Assembly: GCA_951394045.1 (NCBI GenBank)
Contig: OX595998.1
Coordinates: forward strand, 1,674,001-1,738,000
Length of the DNA stretch: 64,000 bases
Source of the DNA: Nitzschia sp. DOCU1
Taxonomy: Eukaryota > Bacillariophyta > Bacillariophyceae > Bacillariales > Bacillariaceae
Reading direction: 5' to 3'
The notes below the pieces were generated by a model. The model made no database searches and was not told where the DNA came from. It saw only the letters and a program-made list of their open reading frames with translations. Within the stretch, counting starts at the first letter, position 1, and every line of letters starts with the position of its first letter. Of this stretch, positions 48,044 through 58,922 are shown piece by piece. Made by a program: the position numbers and the translations under genes.

Positions 48044-48419
48044 CCTATAATGGGTGAGTATGAGTTGGAAACGTCCGACAAAGAAGTAGAAGTTTGCCCC
48101 TACTGGTACGCAAACACCCAAGGAGACGAGTGTTCAGAGATAGAAATGCATTACCTTGAGATGATACTTTGTCATCAAAACAATCAGGAATCCTCACCTT
48201 TTGAACTTGACACACTTGACTATGAGTTGAAAGGTTCCAACGCAACAACAAACGAGAGTGCGAGTGCGAGTACCAGTGCGAGTGTGAGTGCGACTGGTGT
48301 TAATTATCCTCAGAAAGCGAGAGGAAACGAAAAGCAATTGAAAAATGTGAGGAAACCAAAATGGCAAAGCAGATCAAGCGTGAGAGCTACACTTCATAGC
48401 AATTCACCTTAACATTTAA

Positions 48420-48800
48420 TTCAATTGGCCGTCTTTTGAACCTGTTTTACAAAGAACTAGAGATCGGGGTGGTGAGATATCAATCCGCGAAAGCAGCTCT
48501 CACCGGTACCTTACCTCCTCAGGGCCCCAGACGCCAGGCCATTACTCCACGGATATTAAAGATAGCCAATCTGACAATACACCATTCGATCCGGAATTGA
48601 ATTTGGCGGCTTTTGAACCTGGTTCACAAAGAACTAGAGATCGGGGTGGTGAGATATCGATCCGCGAAAGCAGCTCTCACCGGTACCTTACCTCCTCAGG
48701 GCCCCAGACGCCAGGCCATTACTCCACGGCTATTAAAGATAGCCAATCTGACAATACACCATTCCATCCGGAATTGAATTTGACGTCTTTTGAACCTGAG
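48420..48800 (+). repeat. 177-bp tandem repeat, 2.1 copies
   Basis: The landmark CTTTTGAACCTG recurs at 48433, 48610 and 48787, exactly 177 bp apart. Copies differ at fewer than ten sites. The period is 59 codons, and one plus-strand frame stays open from 48420 to 48848 without an ATG at its beginning. Most copy differences in that frame change the amino acid, so protein-level selection is not supported. Confidence 0.85.
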
Positions 48801-48848
48801 CTACACTTGATAGTGGCTTTGTTGGGCGATTTATATGTTGTTTTTTGA

Positions 48849-49371
48849 CAATGAAAGGTATGCTGTTGTCATGGTTGTTATTTTTGTGTTCCGAGCAGCG
48901 AGTCCATTCATGAGTTCTTCCCGGGGAAAGGGCACTCTCTCATTGGCTGAACAGTAAGCTAATTTTTTCAGTACCAGGGCCACGATGCGGCATCGTTTCT
49001 ACGAAGCGTTTCGGCATGTGTCCGTCCGGCTCATCTGTTCGACTCAAATGACCTTAGAGGGCGCTTGGCGGGCGCCGCGCGAGGCATGCAGTAATCGTGA
49101 TTCAATCATTCACGACCTTGCGTTCGTCCTTCGCGCGCTAGCGGCCGCAGCGGATCCATCCGAGCGAAAGATCTTTGCCCCCTTCCGATTTGTCCGAGAA
49201 AGGCCTAAAGAGGAAAAAGATATGCATCCCGAGCTTCGACCTTCTGCTTTTGATGCCAAAGAACACATCTCGACGACTACCAAAAGGCCGATCCGATACA
49301 TTCCTTCCTTGACGACCACACAAAAAGGGTTTGAAAGGTGTTTTCTATCTTCTTCATCATCAACCATTACA
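48849..49371. other. Upstream region of the cysteine synthase gene
   Basis: The cysteine synthase frame stays open upstream to an ATG at 48985 (128 extra codons, Arg-rich). This could be an organelle presequence or chance, because the catalytic domain begins immediately after the ATG at 49372. Confidence 0.4.
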
Positions 49372-50433
49372 ATGTCATCCACCAAGCCTTTTGTTCCTGC
49401 CGTTTACAACGGATTCGTCGACGCCATTGGCAACACTCCCTTGATTTTCCTCAAGGGACCTTCGGAACGCACGGGCTGCAAGATTTATGGCAAAGCCGAG
49501 TTTCTGAATCCAGGGGGGTCCGTCAAGGATCGCGCCGCCAAATTCTTGGTGGAAGGCCTCGAAAGAGATGGAAAGATTCAACCCGGTGGTATTATCGTCG
49601 AAGGTACGGCCGGCAATACCGGAATTGGACTGTCGTACGTGGCCAACGCCAAAGGATATCGCAGTGTCATTGTGATTCCTCGTACTCAAACGCAAGAAAA
49701 GAAGGATACACTTCGTCAAGCGGGAGCAACGTTGATTGAAGTCGACGCCAAACCATATGCCAATCCCAACAATTACATCAAACTCTCTGGACGTCTGGCA
49801 GAGACCTTGCCGAATGCTTGCTGGGCCAATCAATTTGACAATGTCGAAAATCGTCGAGCGCATTATGTCACGACGGCTCCTGAAATTGTCCAGCAATTGC
49901 CAGATGTGACTGCCTTTTCTTGTGCGGTCGGTACTGGCGGTACATTGGCAGGCTGTGCCCAGTACTTTCGCGAACATTATCCCCACATCAAAGTGGGACA
50001 TACTGATCCCTGTGGGGCCGCCTTGCATAGATATTACAAAGACGGTGAATTGAAATCGGAAGGTAGTAGCATTACGGAAGGAATCGGCCAAGGCCGGGTA
50101 ACTGCGAACTTGGAAGGCTTTACACCAGACTATACCTTTGAGATTGCAGATGAGGATGCCATGAAGGCTTGCTTTGAGCTTTTGCAAAAGGAAGGATTGG
50201 CCTTGGGAATGAGTTCGGGTATCAATGTGGCGGGTGCGGAACGCATGGCACAAGAATTGGGACCTGGAAATACATTGGTCACCATTTTGTGCGATTCGGC
50301 ATCCCGTTATCAAGGAAAAATGTTCAATCGCGAATTCTTGAAATCCAAGGGACTTCCCGAGCCAGATTGGGTGGATCCTACCTTGCCAGAGGATATTGCC
50401 AAGGCCCTGGAAGCTGCCAAAGTTGCGGAATAA
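49372..50433 (+). CDS. Cysteine synthase-like PLP enzyme (fold type II)
   Basis: 353 aa from the ATG at 49372 (MSSTKPFVPAVYNGFVDAIG). AIGNTPLIFL opens the fold. NPGGSVKDRAAK carries the PLP lysine (about K52), and EGTAGNTGIGL binds the PLP and substrate carboxylate. GTGGTLAGCAQYFREH and CDSASRYQGKMFN complete the cofactor pocket. The enzyme type makes cysteine from O-acetylserine and sulfide, or works in related cystathionine or desulfhydrase reactions. The QTQEKKDTLRQAGATLIEV and NVENRRAHY.TT stretches resemble the fungal Cys12-like branch (recalled, not searched). The frame continues upstream to an ATG at 48985, giving 482 aa with a possible mitochondrial presequence. Confidence 0.9.
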   Translation: MSSTKPFVPAVYNGFVDAIGNTPLIFLKGPSERTGCKIYGKAEFLNPGGSVKDRAAKFLVEGLERDGKIQPGGIIVEGTAGNTGIGLSYVANAKGYRSVIVIPRTQTQEKKDTLRQAGATLIEVDAKPYANPNNYIKLSGRLAETLPNACWANQFDNVENRRAHYVTTAPEIVQQLPDVTAFSCAVGTGGTLAGCAQYFREHYPHIKVGHTDPCGAALHRYYKDGELKSEGSSITEGIGQGRVTANLEGFTPDYTFEIADEDAMKACFELLQKEGLALGMSSGINVAGAERMAQELGPGNTLVTILCDSASRYQGKMFNREFLKSKGLPEPDWVDPTLPEDIAKALEAAKVAE

Positions 50434-50577
50434 TAGAGTCATTGATTGGTAGGGTACCAGTACCAGTACTAACAATAGTAACTTCTAGAAAAATGTAAGT
50501 CTAAAAAGTTGTGAACTTTGATTTGCAAAGGTAAAACAAATACATAGTTCCTCCCCCTCCCATGGTGCTTGTGCTCC

Positions 50578-53422
50578 TTAGTCGAGCAAACACTTGACAC
50601 ATCCCTTAAAGTGACTGAGCATTGTTCGATTCGACATTGCCAATTGCTGCCCATCGTCTCCAAAACTTTTGTCGGTTTGGCCGTCATCCATATTGGTATC
50701 CTCATCAACGTCAAAAGGATTAGTGGGATTGCGTTCTGGCCGCCGCCATCGTTGCAACGAACGGTCCATCGAGTCTAATGCTTGTTGCACCGCAGACGCT
50801 CGTTCCAAACGTTCTTCAATGCGTGTTCGCAAGAAGGGCTCATCCGAAAACGAACTCGGAAAGTCGACTCCATCCACGCTCTTCTTTTCTTCAATTTGTT
50901 GGCGCTTGGAATAGTACTGCTCAAATCGAGCCGCAGCAGCCGCCCGTAACTCCCGCGGTGGCGGTTTCGGAGGTTCCTTAAGTTTGGGAATGGGCTTTGC
51001 TGATGATTGCTGGGAAGCCGCCCCAGATTGGCTGCGCCACATTGCCTTTACACGCTCGACATCAATACCATTGGTGTTTGATGGGACTGCTTCTGCAGAA
51101 TTGTTATGATTGCTGTCGTCCATCGTCAACAAGTCAATCCGTGAATGGGGACGCTGGTCCGATTCCACAACATCGGAAAATGGATTCGTATCCCACGACG
51201 ACGTCGAAGCAGTCACTAGAGAGTTTGCCTCCAGATTGGATTCTTCCGTGCCACTACTGCTGCTGCTGCTAATGAAATCCATCATGTCGGGATCGGAATG
51301 ATGATATTGCTGGTTCCGCCTCAAAGCATCCTCTGATGGCCCGGGAGTAGGAGGACGATTGGTTCTCGTAACGGCTGGTGGCGCTGCCAAGGACGGTGGC
51401 TGTTGACTGGACATGCCCGTCGGTGGTGCTGATTCTTCTGTTGGCCATTTCCCTGCCGTCGCCGCGGCAGCCAAGAGCGTCTGTTTAAGAAATAAATTCG
51501 ACGATGGGTTCACCTCCTCTTGTTTGCTTTCGAAGACATCACTAAATGCTTCTGTCACGCGCACCACTTTGGCTACTTTTTGATGCAAGGTATCTCTGCC
51601 ACCTCCCGATCGTCTGGAAACACTACTAGTAGTAGTAGAAGCCCTGGAATGGGTCGATACTTTGGACGTATATGAAACGGCCGATGCTTTCGACGCATAA
51701 GATATCACCGACGCTCCCGCAGAAGCACCAGCGTTTGTAGGAGAAATTTGGTTTTCGTCGTAGTCATTCTCCTCACGGGTGGTATAGTGCGGGGGAGGTG
51801 CTTGTGGCGTCGTGGGTTGGGTCGACACAGACGATGCCGAAGATCCTGCATGCGCATAGGGTCGTGGTCGATTATTGGGACTTTTTCGTCCGACCCCGGT
51901 CAATCCCAAAACCAAATTTTCTTCTTCTGGCGTCAAATCCCTCAATATATACCTATTGTATTCCAACTCATCAATAACAATGGCAACTTCTTCCAAATAC
52001 TGCAGTAGTTCCACCAATTGCCCTTGGGAACGCTTGCGCAAGGCTTGCAAATTGGGCGCGTTCGAGAAATATTCAGGGTGAGTGGGCAAGACAATGCTCA
52101 AGAATTTCACCAAACGATTGCCGACCAAGTAGGATTCTGCCAGGGCTTCGGTCGATTCTTCATGTTTCCGAATGGACGTGCTCAAGAATTGTTCCAGAAC
52201 CTTTGAAATAGCGAGTGAGGTAGCAGGAGAGTGTGGGCAGAATGGAATATAATATCGGTCCAGAGTCAGTGTCAATAAATTTGTAAACCAATAAAGAAAG
52301 TCTCGCTTTCCCCCGAATAATAATACTTACTCGTTCTGCCACTTTGTAATATCGTTCAATCGAACAATCGTTGCTCAATTTAAACCCATTCCCACCCACC
52401 CTTTCGTCTTCCCAAACTATATGCGCACGAAACTGTTTGCCATGCTTACGCCATTCCAAAGCGTCGAGGGACGTCTTGCCAAACGCTTTGGCTGCACTAG
52501 CAGTATTGGAATTGGCAGCACCACGTGGTGCAGTACGCGAAGCAGTCGTAGTATGGCTCATGTGAGAAGACGCGACCGTGGTGGCATCCGACGCGGATCC
52601 GACCGACGGGCAAACCAAGGATGATTGAGGAGACGTCGATGATGATGGTGAGGAATCGGCTGTAGCCCTAGAGGCAGCGGCATTCGATGTTGCCGTTGTC
52701 TTTCGTTGTTGCTGCTGGTGGTGGTGGTGAGGCGTTGGTGAAGGCGTCGCTCGTTGTTCTTGCTGCTGCTGCTGCTGCTGCGTGGGTGAAGGCGTCACGG
52801 GTGCCGCTGCCATTCGAGATGAAACCGAAGCCGTATTGGGAGTGGATTGTTTGTTGCTGACTCTGGGGGTTGTGGGTGAAACCCCGATGACCACCGTCGG
52901 ATTTGGAGACGCGGCTGGTGCTTTGAGGGGACGTGTAGTGGTGGCACCAGTACTAGCACCTGTGACAGCATTGTAAGTGTTGCGAACGGTGGGGCCGTAG
53001 TTACTATTTGGGGGGCGAGCCGCAATTCCCAACTGGTATTGAGGTGTCGTTTTCTGAATAGCATTAGTGTAGCGATTCTGAGCCGGGACACGCCCCCCAG
53101 CTGTAGGAGCGTCGCTACGACTATTCTGTGCTTGCTGCTGTAATAGCAATTGGTGCTGCTGCAACTGCTGCTGTTTTGGCTTGGTTGGAATAGTGGTTGG
53201 GGCGTCATCCGGAGTGGGGCGATTAGAATTCAGAGACGCCTTGGATCGATTCAGGGCATTCGCATAGGCCTGACTAACGTTGCTGTTGTTGCTGATATCG
53301 CCAGCAACACGTGTACTATTAGCAACAGGAACAACCCCACCCCCGACCCCCGCATTGTAAAAGCCTCGATTCATCACCATCTGGTCGCTACGAGGATTCA
53401 CAGTGTTGGTACTTGGCGGCAT
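50578..53422 (-). CDS. AMSH/USP8-type N-terminal domain protein with endocytic motifs
   Basis: Two exons, 53422-52331 and 52200-50578, with a 130-nt GTAAGT...TTTCAAAG intron in phase 0; 904 aa. The first ~310 residues are Pro/Thr/Gln/Ser low-complexity (poly-Q, poly-H). Splicing yields SIERYYKVAERVLEQF, later VGNRLVKFLSIVLPTHPEY and LLQYLEEVAIVIDEL. Spacing and residues match the helical N-terminal domain of plant AMSH and USP8 (YYRIADNLLKQA..., IPFHRDY), which binds ESCRT-III or ubiquitin machinery. No JAMM or UBP protease domain follows. Instead there are TNPFSDVV and TNPFDVD (EH-domain ligands), LLTMD (clathrin-box-like) and Pro-rich KEPPKPPPREL, so an adaptor role in endosomal or clathrin traffic is likely. 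The match is from recalled family sequences; a profile search would settle it. Confidence 0.75.
52201..52330 (-). other. Intron of the AMSH-like gene
   Basis: 130 nt, GTAAGTATT...TTTCAAAG; removal makes the AMSH-type helix YYKVAERVLEQF contiguous. Confidence 0.85.
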
Positions 53423-54310
53423 TCTTTTCTGATGAGAAACTTAACCCCAGAGCCCCGCCCCCACAGCACAAATATCGACGGCACTCCACTTGCACCAGTA
53501 GCTACGTGATGACAATAATGAGTCTTCAGCTAGGTACCTTCAATGCCGTTGCGACAAGAGAGATGTTGCACCTTTCTTACAACCGGTAGCTAGGTAGCTT
53601 GTGTCGTTTCTGCCTTCGATAAAAAGTGAACGGTGACTATTTTTGGTGCACATGCAAGATTTTCGGCTGTCCGTTCACTCTTGTAGAGTTGGCAGAAGAT
53701 GCCGACTTGCCAAGAGTGGCATTAGGTTACTAACGCGCTGGTGGCGTCTCGAGTCGCGGAAAAGGCACTTTACTTAGGGTTTTATACATCTTCATTGCCA
53801 TATAAGTCATAGCAATTCTTGGTCCAAACACAGACGCCTTGCGAGCCAATTGTTGTGATTTGAAAATTTTGTTGACAACATCGCCTCCCGCCAAGACGGG
53901 GCAAGCAGGCAGGCGGCGGAAAGTATCTTGTGATTACATCGACTGATTGGTTTGGCATCCATTCGTTGTCGCCAGATGGAGTAGCAAGCGGTTGAGAAGA
54001 TTGCTGGTACGACGCAAGACTGGTAGCTACTACGGCAGTTAGCTAGTAGATAAAAGTAATAACGACTTGTCCGATAGTACTTAATCAGTAGCCTCGAAAC
54101 GAAGAATGTGGTTTGCTTCATTTTTGCTTGCAAGGTCAGACTCACGCTGAAACAACAGCTACGCGGAGAGACAATAGCAGCACTACAAGGGAGGCATCAG
54201 GGTCAAGGGTACAAGCTAGCTTTATAAAACAACTATTCAGTATTAATAATGCAGTGGTAAATGTAATCGCAAAGATGAAATTGCGTTTCTGCCGCAAGAC
54301 TTGATCATCA
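53423..54310. other. Intergenic region between two minus-strand genes
   Basis: Promoter of the AMSH-like gene on the left and 3' end of the hybrid kinase on the right. AGCTAGGTA words near 53530 and 53588. Short frames near 53800-54150 have no recognisable content. Confidence 0.45.
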
Positions 54311-57300
54311 TCACCAGGCTTTCGGATCAAAGTCTTGTGCCAACTTGATAGCTTTCGAAATCTCTTCCAGTACGACTTGGCTTTTGGATCGAACTTCGAC
54401 GTACTCGCTGGCTGAGGCACTCTTCTGGCAGTCGCAAGCTGCCTGGGCAAGAGCCTTGAAATTGCAGATAGCTGCCATTCCCTTGATGTTATGAGTAATC
54501 TCGGCGGCCCGGGAACAGTCTTTTCGCTGTACGCTGGTAGAAAGTTCCTCCCGGCGAGTTGCCAAATCCACAACGAAGTCACTCAGCAAGTTTCCCAAGA
54601 ACTCAGGATCGCCGCCGCACAAATCTAAAGCACCGGCGACATCCCATTGTGGACAGGCATCAGCTTCCTGGTGTGTAATATACAAGGATTTCCCCAATGC
54701 TGTTCCAGTGTGCTCAGCGAGGTAAGAAGTCAGTTGAGATTTCCCAATAGGCTTGGAAACTAACGAAACCATACCAGCCGCTCGAGCTTCCATCAACTCG
54801 GAATGAGTAACATCGTCGGCTGTCATTCCTACAACCGGTATGTTTGCCGCCCCGGGAAGCATCTTGATGTGCCTAGTGGTCTCGATTCCTCCTATTCCAG
54901 GAGGCATTCGCATGTCGCAAAAGACAAGTTCAATGGGCTCACGGTTGTCCTTGATTTGCAAGGAATCGTGAATAATCTGTACAGCGTCTTCGCCCGTGGC
55001 TGCCTCGGACACTCTGCAGCCCATGGCGGTCAGGAAAGTGCGGAGTAGAAGCCGCATTGTAGGGGCATCGTCCACAACAAGAACATGAGCACAGCCTCCA
55101 ATGGAAGATTCCGACGACTCCTTTTGGTCGTCTTGGGGGGTCTTTTCAGGTTCTGTAGGGCGAGGTATAGTATAGGCATGTGATGGCCCATTGGCCGGTG
55201 CACTTCCGAGGCGGTCCGACCCACACATCTTGATGATCATATTGCGAAGCACGTTCTTTCTCAATGGTTTCGCCAAGAACTCGTTGAAACCTCCGTCGTC
55301 TGATAGGCATAAATCACTCGTTTCCTTATTTGCGTCGGCAGTGACAGCACAAATCTGGACCGGAGGAATTTTGTGCTTCTTTTCCCAGTCTCGGATCATC
55401 CTCACGCATTGAAAGCCATCGCAAGAAGGCATGTGCAGGTCACATAGGATCAGATCAAACGAGTTTTTGCCCTTGTTGGCGATTCGTTCTTCGAAGCCCC
55501 CGATGCCATTAACAGCGGTGGTCACGTTGCATTTCCACTGAGAAAGAATGGTGACAAGCACTTTTTGGTTGATGAGATTGTCTTCAACGTACAGAATGTT
55601 CAGAGGATTTGGTCGGTTGGCGTTCATCGAACTGTGTTCTACTTCACTCCGGGTCGAGGAGCTGAGATCCGGGAGCGCTTCATGATCGTCTTCCCGCAAC
55701 GCCCTTGGCTTTTTGGACTTCGGCGCCCCAAGCATTCCTCGCTTTATTTTGAGTTGTTCCACAATCATCTTAATAAGAGGGAGGCGACGTATTGGCTTTG
55801 TTGTGAATCCGTGTACATGGGGACAGGCGGCAATCGATCGATGAACATCAATGGATCCAAGCATAATGGTTCGCATTTTATTCGCCATGATTGTCTGGGA
55901 GGAAGCGACAATCTCTGCCACTTCCAGTCCATGCATTCCAGGCATAGCAAAGTCTAACAATAGGATTTCATAAGGATCTTCTCGTAAAGCCGCTAGTTTG
56001 CACATTTCAATTCCATCCACCCCGCTTCGTGCCGCAGCCACATCGCATCCTAACATCTTGAGCAGATTGATGAGGTAGTCCGTATTGACCGCATTATCGT
56101 CAATCGATAATATGTGTGTTCCCTTTAAGAGCTCCAAATCTTCTTGTGGAACTGTATCATGAAGGTCCGACGCGGTTGTACTATCAGGATCTTTTTCCAT
56201 GAGGGCTGTAAAGGCAAACGTGGAACCACGGTTGGGGCGTGACTCGACCACAATTTCTCCATTCATCAAAGTGACTAGTTTCTTGGCAATGGAAAGTCCC
56301 AAACCAGTGCCACTAAATCATCCAATAGAGTAACGAATGCGTTGGTGAGAGTGGCCCAGTCGAAATTCCCACACGTTCCAATGTGATGGTTCTCTTACCC
56401 GTATTGCCTGGTTGTACTTTCGTCAGCCTGAGTGAATGGTTGAAAGAGCTTTTTAATTTGTTTCTTGTTCATACCAATACCTGTGAAACGAAGGAAAGAA
56501 CGATTGTGTTAAAGCAAGTGTGTAGTATAGAGACACCCTCGAAAAGAAATCTTCTGGCGCCGCATTCTCGGAAAGAGCGCATTCACGTACCAGTATCCGA
56601 TACTTCGAACTTTAACACCACAGCTCCATTGGCATTCTCTTCTTCATTGTCCGATTGATTACCACTTGTATGAACAACGGAATCATCATCATCCGAATCT
56701 TCGTCGACGTCGCCATCGACACTCACTTCGAGTGCGACGTGTCCCACGGATGTAAATTTGAGCGCGTTGGACAAGAAAATCAACATGACTTGTCGCAATC
56801 GCGTGGGATCTCCAATCATGCGGTCGGGCACATTTCTGGAGACTGTATATACCAAGTCTACGGCCTTTTCGTTGGTCTGGGAGGCCAAGACGGTCACGGC
56901 ATCTTCGACCGTGTCTCGAATATTAAACGACAAACGTTCCAATGTAATTCCACCCCCGTCGGCCCTTGAAAAGAGCAATATATCATCTAGAATGGTCGTC
57001 AAGGACTGTGCGGACCTGCTGCATGTCGCTAGCCATTCCGTCTGAACTTCATCCAATTCTGTCGAGCGCAGCAGCTCCAACATTCCAAAGATTCCATTGA
57101 GTGGCGTCCGAATTTCATGACTCATGGATGCCAAAAACAAGGCTTTTTGTTTGCGCATCTTGTTGGCAAGCTCGGCCCGAGCATCGGCTTCTCGAGCTGC
57201 TAGCTCATGCGTGAGGTCGTGTAAGAGCCCCACAAAAGTAGCACCTTGTTCGGTACAATTAATCTTGGAGAGTCCCAAACGACATTTGAATTCGGAATCG

Positions 57301-57932
57301 TCTCTTCGTTTGGCAGTTACGGTTCGGTCCGTCCCAATCATTTTTTGAATGCCAGTTTGCATGTGTGCTTGAATGTATTGATCGTGTCGATGTGCATGCT
57401 GGGAGGGCATGAGGATGCTAATGTTCTGTCCTATAAGCTCTTTTTCCGTATAGCCAAACATGCGGCAGGCACTTCGATTCACTAACGTAATAAGGCCACG
57501 TTCGTTAATCGTAAAAATAGCGTCAATCGCTTCATCAATGACACTCGAAAAGAGTCGTTCTCGTTCCATAGAAGCAGTCACATCTCGAAGTGTGCCCACA
57601 AAGAAGCGCTTGGATTCGAGCGTCACTTCACTGATAGACAAGGAAGCATTCCAGGTGGTCCCGTCAGAGCGTTTGGCAATGACGGTGCGGTTGCGTCCAA
57701 TCATTTTCTTTTGACCCGTCTTGCGGTAGTTTTCCATGTATTGATCGTGATTGGCGGCATCGCCCTGGTTGGCCATGAGTGTGCTCACTTTCGAGCCGAT
57801 GGCCTGATCGCCCTGAATCAAAAAGGCCTCACAGGCGGCGCGATTGAAGTAAGTAATCACACCGTCTTCTCCAATTACCATGGTGGGGTCAATCACAGCC
57901 TCGAGGACTGCACTAGAGAGGGCTTCGTCCAT
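54311..57932 (-). CDS. Hybrid histidine kinase: PAS-PAS-HisKA-HATPase-REC-REC-REC-HPt
   Basis: Three exons (57932-56591, 56480-56399, 56312-54311) with introns of 110 and 86 nt; 1,141 aa. Splicing rebuilds the kinase motifs [12 protein letters not shown] and [19 protein letters not shown] domains lie at about 10-125 and 130-245 and share IGxNRTV/IGTDRTV...AKR motifs, so they are probably duplicated. HisKA phospho-histidine is H272 in [12 protein letters not shown], followed by the HATPase N box in FLSNALKFT. Three receiver domains follow, with phospho-acceptors in [12 protein letters not shown] (about D594), [13 protein letters not shown] and [13 protein letters not shown], then an HPt domain with histidine in [11 protein letters not shown] complete His-Asp-His phosphorelay thus sits in one chain. 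No membrane segment in the chosen model; the frame extends to an ATG at 58208. The signal sensed is unknown. Confidence 0.92.
56313..56398 (-). other. Intron 2 of the hybrid kinase gene
   Basis: 86 nt, GTAAGAG...GATTTAG; splicing recreates the ATP-lid glycine run GGTGLGLS. Confidence 0.9.
56481..56590 (-). other. Intron 1 of the hybrid kinase gene
   Basis: 110 nt, GTACGTG...TTTCACAG; splicing recreates the G1 box DTGIGM. Confidence 0.9.
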
Positions 57933-58922
57933 GATACCAGTGTTTGTTTGCGTTGAATGAGGATGCAAGCGAGGTATGAGAAGGAGAATGAGGGGAGAAG
58001 GAAAAAAGTGATGGGGGTTGTGCATGCAGGCAGAAGGCATGATGGCATGGGCTTCTTCGTACGTAGCGCGTTGGTTGCCTGGGTGGGGGATTCGATATGG
58101 CGATGCATGTGATGGATCTTTGGGCTCAGAGCGAGTTATTCGACAGAAGGTGGCAGCTCTGTATTTAACTGAATGAAACAGATGTTGTGCTGTTCTGGAA
58201 GTGGGCATAAAGGTTCTTTGTTCTCATTGTTCTCGAAGAAGAAATGGAAGTGTCGTAAGACAAAAAAGGTGGAGAAGAGGCACTTCTGTACATATATCGA
58301 ATGGCAAAGCGTCATTTTGGCACCACCGATTGCACCACGATTAGCGCGAACAGAGATAAAGTGCAACGGCGGTTCTGTTCTCATCGAAGGGAAAGGGCAT
58401 TATAATAAAATAGAGGACACTTTCGCCGTGTCTACTATTTAGGATCGGAAACGTCAACGACAACGAATAGGACATCCCGATGGAACCAAAGAGAGACCCG
58501 ATGATTAATTCGATTCGATTCGCGTCCTTTTATTTGTCCAACCGCCGCCCGTCCATTCATTCGTTATTCGATCCGAGAGCGCGGCGATTGGCCGATTTAG
58601 ACTCCTTCGATTCATCACCTGTGACGTGGTTTCCGAATGGTTCCTCATCGGGAAACGTCGCAGAAGACACTACGCGTTCCGCGGTCGGCGTTGGATTCCG
58701 ATCGTATCGCGATCAGTCGTCGGAACTCACAACACCATCGGAGTTGGCAATTCGATCGTGTTGCGATTACTCTTTGCCGTCGCCTCAAACCTGCATAATG
58801 AGAAGGCTAGCTGGAGAGCCCACGTCTGGCAAATAGAAATTCTCACGCAAAGATGTTCATAAAAAAGGGTCTTTGCCCAACTGAATGGTGTGACAAAGCT
58901 TGCTTTTGGTGCTGTTTGTCCC
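57933..58922. other. Divergent intergenic region (hybrid kinase / LRR)
   Basis: Contains the possible 92-codon N-terminal extension of the kinase (to 58208), including a second ATG and a hydrophobic LILLLIP stretch. A plus-strand frame at 58480-58836 (118 aa, Arg/Ser-rich) starts with ATG but has no recognisable content. Confidence 0.4.

Larger units (their letters stand above)
46425..48412 (+). pseudogene. Unknown protein gene broken by internal duplication and frameshift
   Basis: The ATG at 46425 opens a frame that now ends at 48050 after 541 codons. The same protein appears to continue in another frame to 48412 (a Glu/Ser-rich tail). Nucleotides 47526-47786 and 47787 to about 48043 are near-identical copies. 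The second copy lacks one ACA/AAC triplet in the ACAACAACG run and one A in the CGAAAACG run, and the single-A loss causes the frameshift. The repeated peptide carries RLGLLKYMAKYHEDDF and LGLGSYIGLNSTQLERL. An upstream charged helix is followed by four 10-residue repeats like EANEAADIQG (30-bp period, 47236-47340). The N-terminal domain (GVPGSFWHLNPKPGDPEG, YFKGVLSEFPFPSS) is not recognised. An assembly or sequencing error at the A-run is a realistic alternative to true pseudogenisation. Confidence 0.7.

Noticed and set aside
48985..49371. Longer N-terminus for cysteine synthase
   Set aside because: Kept only as an alternative, because the catalytic domain starts right at the ATG at 49372 and the extension has no clear targeting signature.
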